From positions 558,001 to 622,000 of the forward strand of contig OY780932.1 of the NCBI GenBank assembly GCA_963675945.1: 64,000 nt of DNA, in the 5' to 3' direction. This document shows positions 8,765 to 16,425 of the stretch, piece after piece (the first letter of the stretch is position 1; each line of letters starts with the position of its first letter). The notes beneath the pieces are model-generated. The model was not told the DNA's origin, searched no databases, and saw only the letters and a program-made list of their open reading frames with translations. A program made the position numbers and the translations under genes. The stretch comes from G963556115 sp963675945. Lineage in GTDB: Bacteria; Planctomycetota; SZUA-567.

Positions 8765-9466
8765 ATGGCCAAAGATACCTCCGAGACTACGCCAAATACT
8801 GCCAGCGCAGCAGCATTTGAAGATACATTTGCCCACAAAGCATTTACTAAATTCAAAAAAATCGCCTTATATCTGATAATCTTGCTGGCCGTAGCTCTGG
8901 GTATTTCATATTTCAGTGAATACAAAGAAGCACAGAAGCTCGACTCCTGGAATAAAATTCTCCAGGCGACCTATTCCTCACAGGTAAATCTCAGCGATAA
9001 TTTTGCCGCAGACATTGCCAAGGCCACCACTGCAATCCCCGATACCCCTGCTGAACCCTATGGTAATATTCTAGTCTTAAATTCTGCCGGCAACTCAAGT
9101 GACAAAACCCAACTCGAACTGGCAAAAAAAGCGGGAGCAGACTTTATCAGCAAGAACCCCAAGCACCCCTTTATTGACCAAGTCAAGCTTGACTACGGTA
9201 CAGTTCTCTTCAACCTAGGAGACTTTGACGGGGCGGTCAAAGCCTACAACGAAGTGATAAACTCCAAGACCGGGTATCTACTCCAGGAAGCCTTGCTCTA
9301 TAAAGGTTTAGCTCAAGAAAAACTCGGGAAGGATCAAGAAGCTATCGCGACATATACAATTATAATAAATAATTCAAAAGCCAGTGATAATATAGGACTG
9401 AGTACCTTTGTTAATTATGCTTCCTTTGCCAGAGCTCAAATTATTGATAAGAAAGTTGCAAATTAG
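8765..9466 (+). CDS. TPR-type single-pass membrane protein (YfgM-like)
   Basis: 233 residues with a cytoplasmic N-terminus, one membrane helix at about 32-50 (IALYLIILLAVALGISYF), and a helical outer domain. Tetratricopeptide-like pairs are visible around 150-220: YGTVLFNLGDFDGAVKAYNEV and ALLYKGLAQEKLGKDQEAIATY. The architecture matches YfgM/BamD-like chaperone-associated proteins. It is followed by an amino-acid gene and a SurA-like isomerase, so an envelope-folding role is possible but inferred. AAAGGATC precedes the ATG. Confidence 0.75.
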   Translation: MAKDTSETTPNTASAAAFEDTFAHKAFTKFKKIALYLIILLAVALGISYFSEYKEAQKLDSWNKILQATYSSQVNLSDNFAADIAKATTAIPDTPAEPYGNILVLNSAGNSSDKTQLELAKKAGADFISKNPKHPFIDQVKLDYGTVLFNLGDFDGAVKAYNEVINSKTGYLLQEALLYKGLAQEKLGKDQEAIATYTIIINNSKASDNIGLSTFVNYASFARAQIIDKKVAN

Positions 9467-9505
9467 CCTGGTACCACCACCACCCCTGTTATTATCTTCA
9501 TCGCT

Positions 9506-9548
9506 AACCCGGGCTTCCTCTACAGATAGAGTTGAATGCCCGGTTTTT
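9506..9548 (+). terminator. Terminator after the TPR gene
   Basis: CCGGGC pairs with GCCCGG and an inner CTCTA/TAGAG stem completes the hairpin, followed by TTTTT. It lies between the TPR gene and hisB, and supports starting hisB downstream of it. Confidence 0.7.
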
Positions 9549-9591
9549 AATTATCAATATTAAAACAACCCCTATTCTCAGGAGTCAGCAA

Positions 9592-10176
9592 ATGCGTAAA
9601 GCCTCAATAACCCGCCAGACGGCAGAGACAACTATCGACATGGAGTTAAACCTCGACGGCACTGCAGAGTTGACAATAAGCACTGGTGTCGGTTTTTTTG
9701 ACCACATGCTTACTCTGCTAGCCAAGCATGCACTCTTTGATCTCAAGGTACAAGCTCAAGGCGACATCGAGGTCGACGCCCATCATACGGTAGAGGATAT
9801 TGGCATCTGTCTGGGAGAATGCCTGCGCCAAGCAGTTGGCGACAAACGAGGGATACAGCGTTACGGAAGCATGCTGCTGCCGATGGAGGAAGCGCTCTGC
9901 CGGGTAGTTCTGGACTTATCCGGTAGACCCCATCTTGAATACCGAGCCATCATACCGGCAGAGAAATGCGGTGAATTCGATACCTGTCTGGGTAGAGAAT
10001 TCCTCCGAGCTCTCTGCGTCAATGCTGGCATCAATATGCATGTAGACCTCCTCGCCGGATCCGACCCGCATCACTGTCTGGAAGCTATCTTCAAAGGCTG
10101 TGGCAGAGCATTACGCCAGGCACTGACAGATGATATCCGCGAGACCGGTATCCCATCAAGTAAGGGTACACTCTAG
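9592..10176 (+). CDS. hisB: Imidazoleglycerol-phosphate dehydratase
   Basis: Manganese enzyme of histidine synthesis that dehydrates IGP to imidazole-acetol phosphate. 194 residues, the monofunctional length without a phosphatase domain. Metal-binding repeats are intact: HHTVEDIGICLGE and DPHHCLEAIFKG; the N-terminal TGVGFFDHML is also present. I start at ATG 9592 (MRKASITRQT) because CAGGAG lies just before it; the open frame upstream crosses the terminator of the preceding gene. No other his genes are nearby. Confidence 0.95.
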   Translation: MRKASITRQTAETTIDMELNLDGTAELTISTGVGFFDHMLTLLAKHALFDLKVQAQGDIEVDAHHTVEDIGICLGECLRQAVGDKRGIQRYGSMLLPMEEALCRVVLDLSGRPHLEYRAIIPAEKCGEFDTCLGREFLRALCVNAGINMHVDLLAGSDPHHCLEAIFKGCGRALRQALTDDIRETGIPSSKGTL

Positions 10177-10226
10177 ACAACATTAATTACATTGATCAAA
10201 GCTTGATTATAGCGAAGGAAGGTATT

Positions 10227-11372
10227 ATGATGAGAAGCAGGTTGCTATTTATATTTTACATATTGCTTATAATTGCTACCTATAACGGAACTATTCAGGC
10301 GGCGAACAACCAGATCCTTGATCACGCAATTCTTGTAAATGTCAATGGCAAGAAGATTACCCGCTCGCAACTTGACACCATGGGCAAAATTCTCTTTGAA
10401 ATGCATTTCCCCGGTCGTGATGAGACCAGTATTAATGATGCAGAACTAGAAGCACTCAGCACCAATGCTTTAAAAGAGTTGATCATTATCTTCCTTACCG
10501 AGGATGAATATGACAAGATAATGAATGATGACGACGCCAAGAATGACTTTGAAATTACCACCAGCGAAGTAGGCCAAGAGCTAAGACGGATGAATATAGG
10601 CAGACTAATCAACGAACCTATTGCCGAACGTTATGCCCGCACCAAGATTATGCGCCGTAATATAGTCTACTCCACCAGATCAAATCTGGAAGCCTCACCC
10701 CGAGAAGTCAAGATGTTTTATCTCAAGCATAAAAAAACCGTCTTCACCGAACAGCGCTTGGTTCGAGTCAGACAGATATTTCTTAGTTGTGACGAGAGTA
10801 ATGAAAGCCTCTGTAAGAAACAAGCCAACATGCTCTACGAGATGTTGAAGAATAACACTATCGAAAAACGCATTCAGCTCTTCCCGGAGATGGCAAAGGA
10901 ATTCAGCCGTGATAAACTCGCGCAAGGCGGCGGACTTATCGTAACCGGCACCCCCGGCAACTTCATGCCGCAGGATCATACCTTCCAACGCCCCGACGGC
11001 ACCTACTTCTTCCCGAAAGAGATGATACAAGGGATTAGAGATCTCAATGCCAGGGGTGATGTTATCCTCACCAAGAGTGATAAGGGCTGGCATATCCTCC
11101 TTCTCGAAGCGATCAAAGGCGGCAAAAATATACCTTTCAACAAGATCAGAAAGATTGTTGAAAACTTTATTGGTGACAGCAAATATGAAGAGGCTTATTA
11201 CCAATGGCTGACGACCAAGGTTTCTAGAAACCGCATCACCTGGAATGACGGCACCCCCTTCCCGCCCGATAAGATTACCCAGGGTACCAACGAAGAGGAT
11301 GACCTCCGTTTCCTACGCAACCAACTGCAGATGTATATGGAATCACTGAAGAATACAAATGCGCGGAGATAA
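10227..11372 (+). CDS. Exported SurA-like peptidyl-prolyl isomerase (parvulin)
   Basis: Envelope folding factor of 381 residues. A signal peptide is visible at 1-27 (LLFIFYILLIIATYNG... ending near AA). A helical chaperone region covers about 30-170, and a rotamase-like domain about 185-300 contains VRVRQIFLSC, FSRDKLAQGGGL and DKGWHILLLEAI. The family HxL motif is only partly kept. The start is ATG 10227 behind GAAGGAAGG; a TTG at 10203 is unlikely. It ends five bases before the next kinase gene, suggesting an operon. Confidence 0.8.
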   Translation: MMRSRLLFIFYILLIIATYNGTIQAANNQILDHAILVNVNGKKITRSQLDTMGKILFEMHFPGRDETSINDAELEALSTNALKELIIIFLTEDEYDKIMNDDDAKNDFEITTSEVGQELRRMNIGRLINEPIAERYARTKIMRRNIVYSTRSNLEASPREVKMFYLKHKKTVFTEQRLVRVRQIFLSCDESNESLCKKQANMLYEMLKNNTIEKRIQLFPEMAKEFSRDKLAQGGGLIVTGTPGNFMPQDHTFQRPDGTYFFPKEMIQGIRDLNARGDVILTKSDKGWHILLLEAIKGGKNIPFNKIRKIVENFIGDSKYEEAYYQWLTTKVSRNRITWNDGTPFPPDKITQGTNEEDDLRFLRNQLQMYMESLKNTNARR

Positions 11373-11377
11373 CACGC

Positions 11378-14300
11378 TTGACACACGAGTCTACGGTCTA
11401 TACTTCAGACTCTGAGGCTGAAGGCAGATCCGCGCCCACAAGGTGCCCACACTGTAAGCATCAATTCGATACTGGAAATCTCCAAGGTGAGATATTCTGC
11501 GTCGCCTGCGGTCTTAAATTCAACTACACCCAGACAGAGAAGTCACCTCCTAATACCACTAGTAACGCAGCAAAACCCGACCCCACTTCTCCCCCTGCAC
11601 CCACGCCAAGCAGCAACTTCACTACCAGCCGCTTATCGAGCTTCGGCGATTATAAAATTATTGAAGAGATAGCCCGCGGCGGAATGGGAGTAGTCTACAA
11701 GGCTCAACACAAGACGCTCAAACGGATAGTCGCCCTCAAAGTTCTCAAATCAGCCGACGGGGCAAGTGATGAAGATATCAAACGTTTTATCCAGGAAGCC
11801 AAAGCCGCTGCCGTCTTGAAACACCCCAACATCGTACCCATACATAATTTTGATGTCTACCGTGGGCTGCACTTCTTTACCATGGACTTTATCGACGGTC
11901 ATCCCCTCGACAGAATACTGGAGCCCGGCCCCTTACCGCCGTACAAAGCCTGCGAATTACTCAAGACCATAGCCGAATCTATCGCCTATGCTCACAATCA
12001 AGGTATAATCCACCGCGACATCAAGCCTGGCAACGTCATAATTGATAAAGACGGCCAGCCAATACTGACAGATTTTGGTCTAGCCGTCAATCTAACCGCC
12101 GAAGCTGACGAAGGACGGATGACCAAGAGCGGAGCGATAATGGGTACCCTGCCCTACATCTCTCCGGAGCAAGCTTCAGGCAAGCTCGAACAGATCGGAC
12201 CACTGAGTGATATATACTCGCTGGGAGCATTATTCTATGAAATGATCACCGGCAGACCACCCTTTCAAGGTATGACCCAGTTCGAACTCCTGCAACAGAT
12301 TGTTAATCATTATCCACCCTCCCCCCGTAAGCACATTCCTCGCCTGAGCAAGGACATCGACACCATTATTCAAAAATGTCTCTTCAAAGAACCGGAGAGA
12401 CGTTATCAATCTGCAACCGAACTCGCAGAGGACTGCGCCGCTTTTCTTCACGGTGATATCATCAAAGCCAGACCCTCCACACTCTTCTACAAGTTGCAAC
12501 GTAGAATTCTACGCCACCCGGGTCTAAGCATCCTTCTAGGCAGCCTGATCCTTATCAGTATCTTTACACTACTGGTCTTAAATTATGCTCAGGATACCAT
12601 CCAGCAACTCCTGGAATCACAAGCTCAACAAGCTCAAATCACCAAAGACAAGGATATCCTCGGCGCCATGCTCAAACGTGACTGGCGGGGTGAATACAGC
12701 ATAAATATGAATCAAGAGGCTAAGCTTACCACCAGCCTCACCGCGTCCCGAAAGAAGCGACTCGGCTGGTACAATCCCGATTTTGCCCAACTGAATGCCG
12801 ACGGTCTAAAGCTATCTCCCGGCACCGCACAGAGTCCAGTCGCTTTCGGAGCTCCGGTAAATCTACCCTTCAACTTCCATGTCAACTTCAAGGTTTATAT
12901 GCCGGATATCAATATGGGCAAGGTCGAGATCTTCTCCGGTCTCAACTCCGACTACAATACTACCGAGAATACCCGTATCATTGAACTTGGAGTAGAGGGA
13001 GCCCCGGGAGCCAAAGTACTTGTCGACAACACCCCACTCACCGAGAACGGCTCTTTCACCCTGAACTCCGGGAGAGAGCACAACATATCCATATTCCGCG
13101 ACTTCCAGAATGGCTTAATTATCATCCAAGTAGATAACAAAGAGGTTATCAAACTCCAGATCTCAAACAGTAGCGCCGACACAACCGACTCATATATCGG
13201 TATTGGCGCGAGTAACGGAGAATTCACCTTAAAATCCCTGCAGATATCAGTACTGGGGATGAATCAGGAGATGATCAGAAGCAGCCTCCGTCTTGCCGAC
13301 AGCCTGGCCGGAGAATCCAAGGACAAAGAGGCAGCCAAAGTTCTCTATCAGAAGGTACTCAAAGAACGTTCCGACCGTCCGACTCTGCTCCTGGCGTATT
13401 CCGGCTTTATCAAGACACTAACCCCCAATGAAAGATCACTTATCTATGACTGCAATAATCTTGCCGACAGTATCAGGCAGAGCCGGAGCCGACTCCTTGA
13501 GCCTGGAGAAGTAGAGTATCTGACCGGAATCGCCTTGGCCGAGAAGGACAACCCCAAAGCCAATACCTATTTCAATCAATCCTTTAATTACGCTTATAGA
13601 AATGCTTTAAAGAGCATAACCCCAATAACTCTCAAACTCTTTCTAGAGCAGACACCACCACCGGAAGTCAAAAACCAGAAATCTCAACCAGAAGCCGCCA
13701 AACTTCCTGAAAAAGGCTGGTCAATACTACCCGCGCAAGACTATAATAAAGGAATAATCAATCTCAAACACCTCAAACTTGACGGTTCCACAACCTGCTA
13801 TCTGCAGCAGAACTTCGAACTAGAATACCCTACCCACATCGTCATTTATCTTGAAGACAATGCCGATCAACTGCTTATTAACCACAAGGAATTCAACGAT
13901 TTCCTTGAGGACAAGGGACGGGATCGACGTTATGCCCTCATTGATCTACCAGCAGGCGAGAATACCCTGACCTTGCAGCATAAACTCAACACTACCCCCG
14001 AGTCAAGAACAGTTATGTTCCGAGTTCTCGAGCATGACCTCAAGTATACTACGGTATATGGGCTACTCTCCAGAGTTGAAAGCGCCCTGCTCCTGCTCAA
14101 GAGCAATCCCGACCTGGCGGTCAAACAGCTGACCAAACTGCAGAACGACAACACCTTGAAATATCTCAAGCAGTACTACCCGACCGAGCTCAAATCACGG
14201 GGCATCCTCTATACTCTGCTCAATGCGACAGACCTCATGCTCAAAGATCCAAAGCGTTACGCCAATAACGCCTGGATACTGCTGGAAGCAGCCCGAACCC

Positions 14301-14836
14301 TCAGCGACGAATCAAACGGGAGCGAACTTGCGGTAAGATACAATAAACTCGCCGAATCTCTGGTCAACAGCGGAGAGTTAGCCCAAGCCACAGATCTCTT
14401 TACTCAGGCAAGTACCTTACTCCCCGACTGGCCCAAGCCCCTGCTCAATCGCGCCAAACTGCTCTACCGTCAGGAAGATCTCTGGTACGAGGGGGTAAGT
14501 GCATTTGATGACGCTCTAAAGCGCCTGCCCAACAGCCTAGAACTGCGTTTGGATATTGCCGAATTTTACCTACAGCCCGGCAATGAACTCCTGCCGAATC
14601 CGGCTAAAAAGCTCGAGCCCATCCCAGAACGGGCTCTGGCTGTCGCCCGGGAAGGAGTTACATTGAGTAACCGCAAAAGCCCGGAAGCACTGACCTTATG
14701 CGCCAAAGCACTGGATATGTTAGGGCGTAAAGAAGAGTCCTTACACTATATACAAGAGGCTATTCTACTGGAGAATACTGATGAACGCCAAGCTCTGCAA
14801 AAACGCCTCAATCAAGCCATTACCCAGAGCAATTAA
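11378..14836 (+). CDS. Zinc-ribbon / Ser-Thr kinase / transmembrane / TPR protein
   Basis: 1152-residue Hanks-type receptor kinase. A zinc ribbon lies at 23-44 (CPHC and CVAC). The kinase domain spans about 92-365, with Gly loop ARGGMGVVY, K121 in VALKV, HRDIKPGNV, DFG and an APE-like SPEQASG. A membrane helix lies near 385-405 (LSILLGSLILISIFTLLVL). The C-terminal 700 residues should be outside the cytoplasm: a jelly-roll/LamG-like segment near 460-620, then TPR-like helices to the end (ATDLFTQASTLLPDWPKPLLN). All catalytic residues are present. The start is TTG at 11378 with GGAG about ten bases upstream. It directly follows the SurA-like gene, so the two may be linked in envelope sensing. 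Confidence 0.88.
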   Translation: MTHESTVYTSDSEAEGRSAPTRCPHCKHQFDTGNLQGEIFCVACGLKFNYTQTEKSPPNTTSNAAKPDPTSPPAPTPSSNFTTSRLSSFGDYKIIEEIARGGMGVVYKAQHKTLKRIVALKVLKSADGASDEDIKRFIQEAKAAAVLKHPNIVPIHNFDVYRGLHFFTMDFIDGHPLDRILEPGPLPPYKACELLKTIAESIAYAHNQGIIHRDIKPGNVIIDKDGQPILTDFGLAVNLTAEADEGRMTKSGAIMGTLPYISPEQASGKLEQIGPLSDIYSLGALFYEMITGRPPFQGMTQFELLQQIVNHYPPSPRKHIPRLSKDIDTIIQKCLFKEPERRYQSATELAEDCAAFLHGDIIKARPSTLFYKLQRRILRHPGLSILLGSLILISIFTLLVLNYAQDTIQQLLESQAQQAQITKDKDILGAMLKRDWRGEYSINMNQEAKLTTSLTASRKKRLGWYNPDFAQLNADGLKLSPGTAQSPVAFGAPVNLPFNFHVNFKVYMPDINMGKVEIFSGLNSDYNTTENTRIIELGVEGAPGAKVLVDNTPLTENGSFTLNSGREHNISIFRDFQNGLIIIQVDNKEVIKLQISNSSADTTDSYIGIGASNGEFTLKSLQISVLGMNQEMIRSSLRLADSLAGESKDKEAAKVLYQKVLKERSDRPTLLLAYSGFIKTLTPNERSLIYDCNNLADSIRQSRSRLLEPGEVEYLTGIALAEKDNPKANTYFNQSFNYAYRNALKSITPITLKLFLEQTPPPEVKNQKSQPEAAKLPEKGWSILPAQDYNKGIINLKHLKLDGSTTCYLQQNFELEYPTHIVIYLEDNADQLLINHKEFNDFLEDKGRDRRYALIDLPAGENTLTLQHKLNTTPESRTVMFRVLEHDLKYTTVYGLLSRVESALLLLKSNPDLAVKQLTKLQNDNTLKYLKQYYPTELKSRGILYTLLNATDLMLKDPKRYANNAWILLEAARTLSDESNGSELAVRYNKLAESLVNSGELAQATDLFTQASTLLPDWPKPLLNRAKLLYRQEDLWYEGVSAFDDALKRLPNSLELRLDIAEFYLQPGNELLPNPAKKLEPIPERALAVAREGVTLSNRKSPEALTLCAKALDMLGRKEESLHYIQEAILLENTDERQALQKRLNQAITQSN

Positions 14837-14854
14837 TTCCCTTATCTTAAATGC

Positions 14855-14882
14855 TTGACATATGAAAACAGATTATTATAAT
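14855..14882 (+). promoter_or_regulatory. Sigma70 promoter of the riboswitch-cbiK unit
   Basis: TTGACA, a 16-base spacer and TATAAT: both boxes match consensus exactly. Transcription should start near 14889, just before the cobalamin aptamer. Confidence 0.8.
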
Positions 14883-14892
14883 AAACTTATAC

Positions 14893-15081
14893 TCCGTTTA
14901 GGTATAAGTTTATTCTTGATAAACTTGGGAAGTACGGTGAAATTCCGTCACAGAAGACACGCTGCTGTAAGTGGCTATTAACTGATTGGTTTGCTCTGCA
15001 TATCAGAGTAGACAGTCACTGTTCCTAGGAATGGGAAGGCATATCAGTCAAGTATATCCACGAGTCAGAATACCACCTAAG
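14893..15081 (+). ncRNA. Cobalamin riboswitch
   Basis: B12-sensing leader RNA. Conserved core blocks are readable in order: TTAGGT, GGGAAG, GGTGAAATTCCG, GCTGCTGTAAG, GGGAAGGCA, and the B12-box-like GAGTCAGAATACC. The closing helix pairs TTAGGT (near 14898) with ACCTAA (15075-15080), and a P2-like stem pairs AAGTTTA with TAAACTT. About 155 bases separate it from the cbiK ATG, enough for an expression platform; a purine-rich hairpin near 15085-15110 may be part of it. The gene below handles cobalt insertion, which agrees with the assignment. Confidence 0.88.
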
Positions 15082-15236
15082 GAGTATTCAGAGGCTTCTG
15101 TCTGAGTCTATGAATGCAGGTACATGACAGAGACGCAGATAAATTGCCTCTCTTCTTACCTTCATTTCCTTCAGAGTCTCTTGGTTGAATATCAGGTCAG
15201 GTGACCACATTGCTTTTTTTACCAAGGAGATATAGT

Positions 15237-16094
15237 ATGATTTTTACCCGTTGTATTCTAACCGTCCTACTCACAGTAGTGGCTTTCAGCCTTCCTGCAT
15301 TTGCCGCCGGCAGTCAAGAATGCCAGAAACCAGTAATTGCGCTTATTGCTTTTGGCACCAGCATTCCAGAGGCACAGAAGAGTTTTGAAGAGATTGACAG
15401 CGCCTTCAGCAAAGCTTTCCCTGAGTACGAAATACATTGGGCATTTACTGCACAATTTATTATCGACAAGCTGGCAAAAGAAGGTCAGACCACTATGTTT
15501 AAGCGCCAGGAGCAGATTGTAAACCCAGAGCAGCTGTTTAAAAGCCTTGCGGATAAAGGCGTAAAAGAAGTATACGTTCAGTCACTACACGTAGTCCCCG
15601 GCGGCGAATACAATGAACTCACCGCCGACAAAAACTTCGGCTTGGAGCTTAAATTCAGCAGCCCCTTACTCGGTAATAACGCAGATATCGCCACCGTAGC
15701 CAAGATAATCTCCAAAGAATTCGGCAATGCCGAGCAGTATACCATAGTCGCCGGACACGGTAATGACCACCATATCTCACACAATGATCAATTGGTTAAA
15801 TTCAATGATTACCTCAAAGCCAACTATAAGAATGTACAGCTGGCAACGGTGGAAGGCCCTGTAGGCACCGAGGCCGCTTTTGCCGCGGTAAAAGCCAGCG
15901 GCTTAAAAGAGGTCAAGTTCATTCCATTTATGATTGTTGCCGGCGATCATATTCAGAATGACGTTATGGGCGATGAACCTGATAGCTGGAAATCTATCCT
16001 TGGCTTGAAGGCGACTGTAGTCCCTCCACTCGGTCAGAACCCAGAGATTATCCAGGTCTTTATCGACCACCTCAAAGCTACTATAAGCAAGTAA
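15237..16094 (+). CDS. cbiK: Exported sirohydrochlorin cobaltochelatase CbiK
   Basis: Class II chelatase of anaerobic cobalamin synthesis; family members insert Co(II) into sirohydrochlorin. 285 residues. Residues 1-24 form a clear signal peptide (CILTVLLTVVAFSLPAFA-A), so the enzyme should be periplasmic like the CbiK-P form known from Desulfovibrio. The catalytic histidines are kept in SLHVVPGGEYN and VAGHGNDHH, and the late motif FIPFMIVAGDHIQNDVMGD is intact. ATG 15237 sits behind AAGGAG; the open frame 12 codons upstream lacks an RBS and would spoil the signal peptide. It is controlled by a B12 riboswitch. No other cob/cbi genes are in the window, so the exported protein may serve cobalt capture or storage rather than synthesis; that is inference. 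Confidence 0.9.
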   Translation: MIFTRCILTVLLTVVAFSLPAFAAGSQECQKPVIALIAFGTSIPEAQKSFEEIDSAFSKAFPEYEIHWAFTAQFIIDKLAKEGQTTMFKRQEQIVNPEQLFKSLADKGVKEVYVQSLHVVPGGEYNELTADKNFGLELKFSSPLLGNNADIATVAKIISKEFGNAEQYTIVAGHGNDHHISHNDQLVKFNDYLKANYKNVQLATVEGPVGTEAAFAAVKASGLKEVKFIPFMIVAGDHIQNDVMGDEPDSWKSILGLKATVVPPLGQNPEIIQVFIDHLKATISK

Positions 16095-16143
16095 CCTGGC
16101 TCAAGGCAACTGACAACTCCTGATACAATTTTGATTAGATATT

Positions 16144-16181
16144 AAAAACCCCGAAGCAGGCCATAACCTCCGGGGGTTTTT
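16144..16181 (+). terminator. Terminator after cbiK
   Basis: AAAAACCCCG pairs with CGGGG-GTTTTT around a 17-base loop, ending in a U-run, 50 bases past cbiK. Confidence 0.75.
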
Positions 16182-16241
16182 CAGTATCGACAAGGCGCTT
16201 CTACGCCGTCTGCCGCGTAATCTAATATAAAAGGAAATCGG

Positions 16242-16269
16242 AACCACCCGTCAAACGGGTGGTTTTTTG
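16242..16269 (+). terminator. Second strong terminator hairpin
   Basis: AACCACCCGT pairs perfectly with ACGGGTGGTT (three-base loop), followed by TTTT. Only 60 bases separate it from the cbiK terminator, with no gene between, so it may end a short unrecognised RNA or belong to the hairpin-rich block that runs to 16346. Confidence 0.7.
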
Positions 16270-16321
16270 TTTCGCTCTCCTACGGAGTACTCAACTGGCT
16301 AAAGCCATGAATAAGCGCGAG

Positions 16322-16346
16322 GAAGCTTCTTTCTCAAAGAAGCTTC
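16322..16346. repeat. Perfect 11-bp hairpin in a hairpin cluster
   Basis: GAAGCTTCTTT, loop CTC, AAAGAAGCTTC. It is preceded by the small stems CTCC/GGAG (about 16277-16287) and TGGCT/AGCCA (about 16296-16307). No U-tract follows on either strand, so it is not a classical terminator. 16095-16425 holds no recognisable gene. Confidence 0.6.
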
Positions 16347-16425
16347 AGCCTTGCTGAATACAATAATATCTCTACGAAAACCCCTTGCGAATTTTTTCCA
16401 ACATGAGCGGCGCAAAAAAACTCTT

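Noticed and set aside
14880..14914. 13-bp inverted repeat that could terminate the upstream kinase gene
   Set aside because: It overlaps the -10 box of a consensus promoter and the 5' part of the riboswitch, has no U-tract, and is better read as promoter plus aptamer helix; a minor terminator role cannot be excluded.
15237..16094. CbiK read as a ferrochelatase or siroheme enzyme
   Set aside because: The class II CbiK motifs and the B12 riboswitch favour cobalt; ferrochelation in vitro by such enzymes cannot be excluded.
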